A DNA stretch of 11,955 nucleotides, taken from assembly GCA_038249305.1 (NCBI GenBank), contig JBBRWI010000116.1, forward strand, positions 1 through 11,955. The letters run 5' to 3'. Position 1 is the first letter of the stretch. Every line of letters begins with the position of its first letter. The notes below the pieces were generated by a model. It saw nothing but the letters and a program-made list of their open reading frames with translations, searched no databases and had not been told where the DNA came from. The DNA comes from Humitalea sp038249305 (GTDB lineage: Bacteria; Pseudomonadota; Alphaproteobacteria; Acetobacterales; Acetobacteraceae). The translations under genes and the position numbers were made by a program. Shown here piece by piece: positions 6,191 through 11,955 of the stretch.

Positions 6191-6982
6191 GTGCCCGCCT
6201 TGAAGCACGACATGTCGCTGGCGGCACGCATCGCCACTGCTTTCAACACCCGCGAAATCGTGGAACCAGCAGTTGGGGAGCTGCCGACCGACCTTGCCGG
6301 TGCCGATCAACTCGTCGATGCCATAGCGTCACGCCTTGGTCCAATCGGTGCGTTCAAGCTCGGTGCGACGATCGCCCAGGTTCGCGCCACGCTGGGCCTG
6401 CCGCGACAGTTTTTCGGCCCGATCCCGCAATCCCGCATCTACCCGGATGGCGCGGATGTGCCCGATCTGGTCGCCCGTCAGCGGGGGGTTGAAAGCGAAT
6501 ACGCTTTCCGCCTGGCCCGCGACCTGACGGCCGCCGACGCGGGCCTGGACGCGGCGGGGTTGATGGATGCGATCGACCGGGTCCACGCATCGATCGAAAT
6601 CCCGGGCTCGCGCTTTGTGGGGCTGGGCGCCCATGGCGGCTTTGCCCTGGCGGCCGACGTCGGTGCGGTCGGCTCGCTGGTGATCGGCCCGGGCCAGCCG
6701 CTCGGCGACCCGGCCCGCCTCATCGACGCGCCGGTGGTGCTGGAGGTCGAAGGCGCCGAACCCGTCATCGGCGGCGGCGCCGTGATCGATGGCGGGCCGT
6801 TCGGCCCCTTGCTCAGCTTCGTCCAGACAGCCCTGGCGCGCGGCTACACTCTCAAGGCCGGGCAGTTCATCGCGTCGGGAAGCTGCACGGGCTATGTCGA
6901 GGTGCCGGTCGGCCGGCGGATCACCGCGCGCTTCACCGGCCTCGATGCCGCGGTGTCCATGCGTTTCGCGGACCCGGCCTGA
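6191..6982 (+). CDS. 2-keto-4-pentenoate hydratase-like enzyme (FAH fold)
   Basis: A 263-aa protein of the MhpD/2-oxopent-4-enoate hydratase group in the fumarylacetoacetate hydrolase superfamily. The metal-binding acidic triad is visible: Glu101 and Glu103 in VESEYAFRL and Glu136 in ASIEIPGSRF. The conserved lysine of the N-terminal part is Lys56 (AFKLGA). The C-terminal block GSCTGYVEVPVGRRITARF matches the family's GxxTG closing motif. Members add water to, or decarboxylate, 2-keto acids with Mg or Mn. The listed start is GTG at 6191, with AAGAG close upstream; ATG at 6212 (MSLAARIATAF) is an equally good choice. The stop abuts the next ATG with no gap. Normally these enzymes serve aromatic catabolism; here no other catabolic gene is present and the neighbours are sugar-activation genes, so a role on a 2-keto-3-deoxy sugar acid is plausible but unproven. 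Confidence 0.87.
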   Translation: MPALKHDMSLAARIATAFNTREIVEPAVGELPTDLAGADQLVDAIASRLGPIGAFKLGATIAQVRATLGLPRQFFGPIPQSRIYPDGADVPDLVARQRGVESEYAFRLARDLTAADAGLDAAGLMDAIDRVHASIEIPGSRFVGLGAHGGFALAADVGAVGSLVIGPGQPLGDPARLIDAPVVLEVEGAEPVIGGGAVIDGGPFGPLLSFVQTALARGYTLKAGQFIASGSCTGYVEVPVGRRITARFTGLDAAVSMRFADPA

Positions 6983-7948
6983 ATGGGCTTGCCCAACGCG
7001 CCGCGTGTGGCGGTCCTTTCGCGTTCGTTTTCACGACACCCGCTCCTGCGTGGGGAATTGGCGTCGGTGTATCCGGACGTCACCTTCAACGACACCGGGC
7101 GCACGCTGGCCGGCGACGAGTTGATCGGCTTCCTGGCCGGCCATGACCGGGCGGTCGTGGCGTTGGAAAAGATCACCGACCAAGTCTTCGCGGCGCTGCC
7201 CGGGCTGCGTGTGGTCAGCAAATATGGCGTGGGCCTCGACAACGTCGATCTTCACGCGGCGGCCAGGCGCGGGGTGAAGGTCGGCTGGACCGGCGGCGTG
7301 AACCGCCGTTCGGTGGCGGAACTGGCTTTGTGCTTCATGATCGCGGCGCTGCGCGGCGTTGCCACCTCGCAGGCCGAGATCCGTGCCGGCATCTGGCGCC
7401 AGTACCAGGGGCGGCAGATCTCCGAGGCGACGGTCGGGCTGATCGGATGCGGCCATGTCGGGCGTGAACTGGGCCGCATGCTGCGGGCCCTCGGGGTGCG
7501 CGTCCTGGCGCACGACATCCGCGATATCGGCGATTTTTGCGCCGAAACGGGGGTGCAAAGCGTCGGGTTGGCGGCGTTGATTGCCGGCGCCGATGTGATC
7601 TCGCTGCATGTCCCCGCGACGCCCGACACGGCCAACCTGATCGACGCCGCGCGCCTCGCAGCGATGCGCAAGGGGGCCGTGCTGATCAATACCGCGCGCG
7701 GTGGCCTGGTGGATGAGGTCGCGCTGAAGGCCGCGCTGCAGGATGGCACCTTGTCGGCCGCCTGCTTCGACGTCTTCGCGTCGGAACCGCCGCACGACAT
7801 CGAATTGTTGAATCTGCCGAACTTCCTGGCGACGGCCCATATCGGCGGCAGCGCGAACGAGGCCGTCGTGGCGATGGGCCGCGCTGCGATCGCGGGACTG
7901 GCGGCCGCGACGGATCCGCTGCTGTTCCTCAGTCCCTGGGCACCCTGA
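6983..7948 (+). CDS. D-3-phosphoglycerate-dehydrogenase-like D-2-hydroxyacid dehydrogenase
   Basis: A 321-aa member of the D-isomer-specific 2-hydroxyacid dehydrogenase family, full length for the short (ACT-less) type. Substrate domain: KYGVGLDNVD (80-89). NAD domain: GCGHVG (155-160), with Asp178 at the end of the second strand favouring NAD. Catalytic Arg239 in NTARGGLVDE, Glu268 in FASEPP and His286 in ATAHIGG are all present. It interconverts a 2-keto acid and a D-2-hydroxy acid. The ATG directly follows the hydratase TGA, so the two are translationally coupled. Serine biosynthesis is unlikely because the gene sits in a sugar cluster and lacks the regulatory ACT domain; oxidation or reduction of a sugar-derived hydroxy acid before CMP activation is the better guess. 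The family is certain, the substrate unknown. Confidence 0.93.
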   Translation: MGLPNAPRVAVLSRSFSRHPLLRGELASVYPDVTFNDTGRTLAGDELIGFLAGHDRAVVALEKITDQVFAALPGLRVVSKYGVGLDNVDLHAAARRGVKVGWTGGVNRRSVAELALCFMIAALRGVATSQAEIRAGIWRQYQGRQISEATVGLIGCGHVGRELGRMLRALGVRVLAHDIRDIGDFCAETGVQSVGLAALIAGADVISLHVPATPDTANLIDAARLAAMRKGAVLINTARGGLVDEVALKAALQDGTLSAACFDVFASEPPHDIELLNLPNFLATAHIGGSANEAVVAMGRAAIAGLAAATDPLLFLSPWAP

Positions 7949-7957
7949 CGAGGCCGC

Positions 7958-8641
7958 ATGAAGAACATCGCGATGATCCCGGCGCGCATGGGCAGCCAGC
8001 GTCTGAAGCAGAAGAACCTGATGCCCCTGCAGGGGGTTTCGCTGCTGGCGCACGCCGTCCGCAAATGCATCGCTGCCGGTGTCTTCGACGAGGTCTGGGT
8101 CAATTCCGAACATGACACTTTTGGTGAGATCGCCGTCGCCGAGGGCGCGCGTTTTCACAAGCGCCCCGACGAACTGGCGAACAATGTCGCGACCAGCGAA
8201 CAGTTCGTCGCAGAATTCCTTGACAAGCATGCCTGCGAACGGCTGTTCCAGGTGCATTCCATCGCGCCGTTGCTGACCGTGGCCGAGATCACCCGCTTCA
8301 CCCAGGAGATGATCGCCGGCGATTTCGACGTCATGCTGAGCGTGGTCGATGAACCGCTGGAGGCCTTCTGCCGGGGCGAACCGGTCAATTTCACTCTGGC
8401 CGAGAAGACGAATTCGCAGGACCTGCCACCGGTCCGCCGTGTGACCTGGTCGATCACCGGCTGGCGCAGCGCCACCTACCTCGGCGCGGCCCGGGCCGGC
8501 CAATGCGCGACCTACGCCGGCCGGCTGGGCTTGAGCAGCATCAACCGACTGGCCGGGCACGTGATCAAGACCGCCGATGATCTGGCACTGGCGGAGGCGC
8601 TCTATCCGCTGGTCCACCAGCCGGCAGACGCGGCCGGCTGA
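7958..8641 (+). CDS. CMP-sugar synthetase (NeuA/KdsB-like cytidylyltransferase)
   Basis: A 227-aa acylneuraminate cytidylyltransferase-type protein of normal length. The CTP-binding opening IPARMGSQRLKQKN (7-20) is a clear variant of the family signature, and HKRPDEL (67-73) and NSQDLPPVRRVTW in the C-terminal third match known blocks. The family joins CMP to 2-keto-3-deoxy acids such as Neu5Ac, legionaminate or Kdo, with release of pyrophosphate. The central block normally like LQPTSPLR reads QVHSIAPLL, so it is a divergent member and the substrate may not be a standard nonulosonate. It starts 9 nt after the dehydrogenase stop with GAGG close upstream. No NeuB- or KdsA-like condensing enzyme lies in the window, so the acid it activates must come from genes outside or by an unusual route. 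Confidence 0.9.
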   Translation: MKNIAMIPARMGSQRLKQKNLMPLQGVSLLAHAVRKCIAAGVFDEVWVNSEHDTFGEIAVAEGARFHKRPDELANNVATSEQFVAEFLDKHACERLFQVHSIAPLLTVAEITRFTQEMIAGDFDVMLSVVDEPLEAFCRGEPVNFTLAEKTNSQDLPPVRRVTWSITGWRSATYLGAARAGQCATYAGRLGLSSINRLAGHVIKTADDLALAEALYPLVHQPADAAG

Positions 8642-8652
8642 GGCAGGCCGCA

Positions 8653-9858
8653 TTGCATACGGTTCGCACCCTGCAGGAGCCCGTCCTGTTCGTGGCCGGC
8701 CCGGCGCGGTCCGGCATCACGGCGATGGCAGAGGCCTGCGCCTTGGCGCTGGGCGTGCCGCAGCGCGACGTCTCGGCAGACCTCGCGCGCGTCGCGTTGC
8801 TCGGCGGCGTCGATGCCGCGGCGGCGCGGCGTTTCGCCGAGATCGGGCAAGCCGCACCCGCCGCCTGGCTTTCGCCGCGGCTGGTGCAGGCCGTGCTGGA
8901 GGATTTCGTGGTCCCCGGCCGGGGGCGGGAGGTCTTGCGCGCAGCGGAATGGCTGCCGGAGGCAGCGATCCTGCCGGGCCTGCGCCGCATCCTGCCCCAC
9001 CTGCCGCGGGCCAAGGTGATCCTGCTGCATCGGGACGGCGTGGCAGCCGTTTCCAGCCGGTTGCGGGCCAAGAACCGTCTGCATTTCGTCCAGCACTGCC
9101 TGTCCTGGGCGAGCGCCATGGAAGCGGGGGCGTCGCTGCACGCCGCCTACCCGAAGCAGGTCATGCGCCTGGCCCATCGGGACATCCTCGCGACACCGGA
9201 AGCGAGCCTCAAGCGGCTCAGCGCTTTCGCAGGCTGGGACGCCGCCGCGGCCGAGCGGATGCGGGGATACCTCGCCTCCACCTGGCCGGAACGCAGCGGG
9301 ATCGATCCGGGGCTGCCCGGGCCCGGGCTTGCGGATGTGGCCTGGAGCACGCCGGAGAAGCAGTTGTTCGTCGAAATCTGTGGCGATGCGATGCGGGCGG
9401 CAGGCTACAGCATCGATGACGCGGCGGCCCTGGTGCGCCGTGCCCCGCTCAGTCTTGCGGATTTGGCGGCATCAGGGCGGTTCAGGGTGCAGGGCATCGC
9501 GCCCGCCTGGCCCGCGACCGAACCTGACGGGACGCTACGCCTGACAGCCACGACCGACGGCACCGCCATCGCCGTATGCCACGGCGTCGCGCCGGCCGGG
9601 CGGCAACACCTGACCGGGCGGCTGCGGGCTTTGCCGCGCAATGCGCCAGGGTTCAGGGTGCGGCTCGATGTCCTGGGAACGCTGACCCGTGAGCCTGTCC
9701 TGTCCGAGACATTCGAACTGCCCGCCGGCACCTCGACCGATCTGGATCGCCGGTTGCGCCACATGCCCGAGATGATCGATATGGTCGTCAGCGTGGCATC
9801 GGGGCAGGCCATCGGCCAGGGTCTCGATCTTTGTGACTTCACCCTTTCGCTCGGCTGA
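8653..9858 (+). CDS. Sulfotransferase-like protein with an extra C-terminal beta-rich domain
   Basis: A 401-aa protein from a TTG start at 8653, 11 nt after the cytidylyltransferase stop, with AGG-rich sequence about 5 nt upstream. Residues 12-25 (FVAGPARSGITAM) match the 5'-phosphosulfate-binding loop of PAPS sulfotransferases (usual form G-x-PRSGTT). Residues 119-136 (RAKVILLHRDGVAAVSSR) match the 3'-phosphate-binding motif with its Arg and Ser. The catalytic region between is divergent, so activity is not assured. From about residue 280 a second, beta-rich domain follows (RFRVQGIAPAWPATEPDGT to the end), absent from ordinary sulfotransferases and perhaps carbohydrate-binding. It would move sulfate from PAPS to a glycan hydroxyl. 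No signal peptide is seen, so it acts in the cytoplasm. The sulfotransferase fold is likely; the substrate is unknown. Confidence 0.72.
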   Translation: MHTVRTLQEPVLFVAGPARSGITAMAEACALALGVPQRDVSADLARVALLGGVDAAAARRFAEIGQAAPAAWLSPRLVQAVLEDFVVPGRGREVLRAAEWLPEAAILPGLRRILPHLPRAKVILLHRDGVAAVSSRLRAKNRLHFVQHCLSWASAMEAGASLHAAYPKQVMRLAHRDILATPEASLKRLSAFAGWDAAAAERMRGYLASTWPERSGIDPGLPGPGLADVAWSTPEKQLFVEICGDAMRAAGYSIDDAAALVRRAPLSLADLAASGRFRVQGIAPAWPATEPDGTLRLTATTDGTAIAVCHGVAPAGRQHLTGRLRALPRNAPGFRVRLDVLGTLTREPVLSETFELPAGTSTDLDRRLRHMPEMIDMVVSVASGQAIGQGLDLCDFTLSLG

Positions 9859-9887
9859 CGGCGAGCGAAGGCCGGATTGGATAGCGT

Positions 9888-10667
9888 ATGAGCAGCCCTT
9901 CACTCCAGGATGCCGCGGTTTCGTTGGCGGCAGCGCTTGCGCGCCGTGTCGATTGGCGCGACGCGGACCCGGCGGGCCTGCCGCTCGATCAAGCGCTGCA
10001 GCGACGCGTGCTCAGCACCTACGCCGAGGACTTGGCCGGACTCAGCCCGGAAGAGACCGCCCGATGGGTCTTGCAGCGCATGGCCATGCTGGAGGCGCGC
10101 TTGCTGACGGTGCAGGCGGGCCAGTGGCAGGGCGGCGTCGATGTCCCGCCCTTCGTCGCGGCCCGTCCGGCGCCGCTGCCCGAGGCCGCCGCACCGCTCG
10201 CCATCGCGCCCGTCGTGGCCGAGGAAGCGATGCTGCCGACCCGCGCCATCGTGCTGTTCGACGAGGCCCTCTCGACGGAAGGCTTCTATCGCATCGAGAA
10301 GCACCCGAAGGGCGACACGTTCTGCTGGCTTGGGCCGACACCGCTCGCATCGCTCTTCATCCCCAAGCTGCGGGGGCCGGTCGAGGTCCGGCTGTACGTG
10401 CTCTATACCTTCGTGCCCGATGTGCTCGACACGACGCGGGTCGCGCTGGACGGCGGCGCCTGGACGACCGTCAGCGTGCTGAGAGAAGCCGGGGACATCA
10501 TCCTGGTCGCGCGGCCGCCGGTGGGCGAAAGCAGCCTGCCGGTGACGATGCGCCTCGACATCGATGCCATTCGGACGGATTCACCCAAGCGGCAAGGCAA
10601 GAACGACGGCCGGGAATTGTCGATCGCGATACGGCGGGTCGAGGTCAAGACCATCGACGCCCGTTGA
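9888..10667 (+). CDS. Uncharacterised 259-aa protein with a beta-rich C-terminal domain
   Basis: I do not recognise a named family. The N-terminal part (about 1-80) is helical, with LDQALQRRVLSTYAEDLAGL and EETARWVLQRMAMLEARLL. A Pro/Ala-rich linker (about 85-115) joins it to a C-terminal domain of alternating beta strands containing GFYRIEKHPKGDTFCWLGP, LASLFIPKLRGPVEVRLYV and the closing SIAIRRVEVKTID. From memory, similar beta-sandwich modules with an aromatic 'F-x-W-x-G' element accompany glycosyltransferases and sugar-modifying enzymes in Rhodospirillales polysaccharide clusters, so a glycan-binding role is plausible. It starts 29 nt after the sulfotransferase-like gene. No signal peptide is evident. 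Confidence 0.68.
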   Translation: MSSPSLQDAAVSLAAALARRVDWRDADPAGLPLDQALQRRVLSTYAEDLAGLSPEETARWVLQRMAMLEARLLTVQAGQWQGGVDVPPFVAARPAPLPEAAAPLAIAPVVAEEAMLPTRAIVLFDEALSTEGFYRIEKHPKGDTFCWLGPTPLASLFIPKLRGPVEVRLYVLYTFVPDVLDTTRVALDGGAWTTVSVLREAGDIILVARPPVGESSLPVTMRLDIDAIRTDSPKRQGKNDGRELSIAIRRVEVKTIDAR

Positions 10668-10886
10668 TGCGCCGCCCCCGTCCTCCCCCCTTGGTGATCG
10701 GGCATGGCGAGCGTTGACCCGGTGATTTCCCGTATTGCGTGTGCTGCCGGTTTCGCCCACTCTTCATCATCCAAAGAAAATCAGGCATTGGCGCTGAGTT
10801 CCTGACGTGCGCCCTTGTCCGCGTTTTGCCATCAGACAAGAAATGCCTAAGCATTTTACATTCCGTAATATTTCTGGAGATATTTG
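10668..10886 (+). promoter_or_regulatory. AT-richer intergenic region upstream of the SIS gene, with a small hairpin
   Basis: This 219-nt gap breaks the otherwise tight plus-strand run and is visibly richer in A/T near its right end, so the isomerase gene probably has its own promoter. TTGCCA (10826-10831) could be a -35 element with a weak -10 near 10849-10856, and TAATAT occurs at 10866-10871 but lies too close to the start codon. AAATGC (10841-10846) and GCATTT (10851-10856) form a 6-bp hairpin with loop CTAA followed by only one further T; it could be an operator or a poor terminator. None of these is certain. Confidence 0.4.
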
Positions 10887-11450
10887 ATGACCTGGGAACC
10901 CTGGCTCGATGACTACTACGCTTTGTATCAAAAATTCCTGATCTCCCCCGAAATTCGTCAAAGTCTGGTGGCATTTCACGAACTATGCCTGGCCGTCCGG
11001 GCGAGTAAGAATAAATTGATGTTCGCTGGCAATGGCGCCAGTGCTTCGATTTCTTCGCACGCAGCGGTGGATTTCACCAAGCAGGGTCAGGTCAGGGCGG
11101 TTGATTTCAACGAGCCGAACCTCATCACCTGCCTTTCGAATGATTTTGGCTATGAGAATTTCATGGCGAAGGCCGTCGAACTCTATGGTGACGACGGTGA
11201 TGTTTTGGTGCTGATTTCCGTTTCCGGGAATTCCAAGAACGCCGTCAATGCCGCAAAATACGCGAAGTCGCGCTGGATGAAGGTCGTAACCTTCACCGGC
11301 AGCGCGCCCGACAATCAACTGCGCGCCCTGGCCGACATCGACTTCTGGCTCGGCTCACGGGCCTATAACATCGTCGAGGGGCTGCACATGGTCTGGATCA
11401 CGACTGTCGTGGACATGCTGGTCGGCCGGGCGGAGTACAGCGTCGCCTGA
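10887..11450 (+). CDS. GmhA-like SIS-domain sugar-phosphate isomerase
   Basis: A 187-aa single SIS-domain protein of the length of phosphoheptose isomerases. Visible blocks: FAGNGASASISSHAAVDFTK (47-66, GmhA's GNGGSAADAQH region), LSNDFGYENF (the NDxxYE region), LISVSGNSKNAVNAAKYAK (109-127, the phosphate-binding SGNSxN loop) and NIVEGLHMVW (161-170). GmhA converts sedoheptulose 7-phosphate to D-glycero-manno-heptose 7-phosphate. Compared with E. coli GmhA as I remember it, the His of the first zinc-site block is kept (His58), its Glu partner is Asp (Asp62), and the C-terminal Gln/His ligands are not evident, so another sugar phosphate may be used. The ATG at 10887 is chosen over a TTG 3 nt upstream because GGAGA sits 6 nt before it. 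Base composition is lower in GC than its neighbours, hinting at separate acquisition. Confidence 0.85.
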   Translation: MTWEPWLDDYYALYQKFLISPEIRQSLVAFHELCLAVRASKNKLMFAGNGASASISSHAAVDFTKQGQVRAVDFNEPNLITCLSNDFGYENFMAKAVELYGDDGDVLVLISVSGNSKNAVNAAKYAKSRWMKVVTFTGSAPDNQLRALADIDFWLGSRAYNIVEGLHMVWITTVVDMLVGRAEYSVA

Positions 11451-11478
11451 CGGATCGGGACCCTGGGCGGTGCGGCTG

Positions 11479-11955
11479 TCAGGTCAGCGCCGCCTCCAGG
11501 TCCGCTGGCACCTTGCGGTCGGTCAGCGCGTCGAGCGCAGCATAGGGGCGCGCGGCCGTCTGTCTTTGTCCTCCCGCCTGCTTCCGCAGCACCGCCTTCA
11601 GCGTCCGGCCGCGCCAGGGGTTCTCCGATCGTCCCTTACCACCGGCCCAGTTGAGCAGCGGGATGTCTTGGGTGATGGCCAAGGCCGCGACCGGACCGGT
11701 CGCGGCCAGGGGCGATGGCAGGACCAGTGCCGCGATCTGGCCAGGCTCGGCCGCAGCGATCGCTTGCGGCCATAACAGCCGCGCGTCAGGCGGGAGGGCA
11801 AGTTGCTCGCGTAGCGCAGCCTCGGCGACCAGGGGCGCCGCATCAACCACCACAGCCAGCCGCAAGCCGCTCCCGGCCGCGAGTGCGCGCGCTGCCGGGA
11901 TCACCGCGGCCAACTGCGCCGCGCCAACCGCCGTCGCGTCGATCGCGAGGTGGCC
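11479..11955 (-). CDS. Partial unrecognised gene entering from the right edge
   Basis: The frame is open from the window edge (GHLAIDATAVGAAQLAAV) to a stop at 11479-11481, giving the last 158 residues of a longer protein. It is rich in Ala and Leu, with alternating strand- and helix-like segments (LRLAVVVDAAPLVAEAALREQL, in part), suggesting an alpha/beta fold. NWAGGKGRSENPWRGRTLKAV lies near the end, and the tail is ALDALTDRKVPADLEAALT in part. I cannot name the family. A glycosyltransferase or other polysaccharide gene would fit the location, but nothing in the visible part proves it. It converges on the SIS gene with 28 nt between stop codons and no clear shared terminator. Confidence 0.55.
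   Translation of the reverse strand, partial: GHLAIDATAVGAAQLAAVIPAARALAAGSGLRLAVVVDAAPLVAEAALREQLALPPDARLLWPQAIAAAEPGQIAALVLPSPLAATGPVAALAITQDIPLLNWAGGKGRSENPWRGRTLKAVLRKQAGGQRQTAARPYAALDALTDRKVPADLEAALT

Noticed and set aside
7031..8653. A 540-codon minus-strand open frame
   Set aside because: It lies opposite the 2-hydroxyacid dehydrogenase and cytidylyltransferase genes, which have complete family motifs. It is low-complexity, Arg/Gln/His-rich sequence typical of antisense frames in GC-rich DNA.
8577..10717. Plus-strand open frames of about 280-290 codons overlapping the sulfotransferase-like and 259-aa genes
   Set aside because: They are Arg/Gly/Ala-rich shifted frames without motifs, and they conflict with frames that carry clear family blocks or regular secondary-structure patterns.
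1..11955. CRISPR array or phage structural genes
   Set aside because: No regularly spaced repeats were seen, and no capsid, tail, portal or terminase-like protein is encoded.

Overview
The window is GC-rich, with the codon use of a high-GC alphaproteobacterium. Protein styles (an AlpA-like helix-turn-helix protein beside a probable primase, an IS630 relative, surface-sugar genes with Ala/Arg-rich proteins) point to Rhodospirillales, perhaps Acetobacteraceae. That placement is inference; no marker gene is present.

The window splits at about position 3980. Left part (1-3980): all intact genes run on the minus strand. In transcription order they are a Phd/VapB antitoxin and a PIN-domain VapC toxin behind a near-perfect palindromic operator, an unrecognised 230-aa protein 8 nt after vapC, an unrecognised 224-aa protein, a small AlpA/excisionase-like DNA-binding protein, and the first codons of a gene leaving the left edge. 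To their right lies a decayed IS630-family transposase on the plus strand. This is typical mobile-island cargo. It ends at 3981-4025 with the 3' part of a tRNA-Arg(CCG), from the anticodon loop through CCA, in exact canonical tRNA geometry but with no 5' half. That is what an integrase-driven island leaves at one end, so I read it as an attachment-site scar. The intact tRNA should lie beyond the left edge.

Right part (4271-11450): two divergent sets of surface-carbohydrate genes. Minus strand: an inositol-monophosphatase-family phosphatase followed by a Gfo/Idh/MocA dehydrogenase. Plus strand, tightly packed: a 2-keto-4-pentenoate hydratase-like (FAH-fold) enzyme, a phosphoglycerate-dehydrogenase-like 2-hydroxyacid dehydrogenase, a NeuA/KdsB-like cytidylyltransferase, a sulfotransferase-like protein with an extra C-terminal domain, and a 259-aa protein with a similar-looking beta-rich C-terminus. 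After a 219-nt AT-richer gap comes a GmhA-like SIS sugar isomerase. A partial unrecognised gene on the minus strand converges on it and leaves the right edge.

The right part looks like a pathway making and transferring a CMP-activated acidic sugar, possibly with sulfation, for LPS, capsule or flagellin. The enzyme set does not match the standard Neu5Ac, Kdo, legionaminate or pseudaminate routes: no NeuB/KdsA-type synthase is visible, while a hydratase and a 2-hydroxyacid dehydrogenase sit directly before the cytidylyltransferase. This unexplained combination and the tRNA scar are the two points most worth following up.
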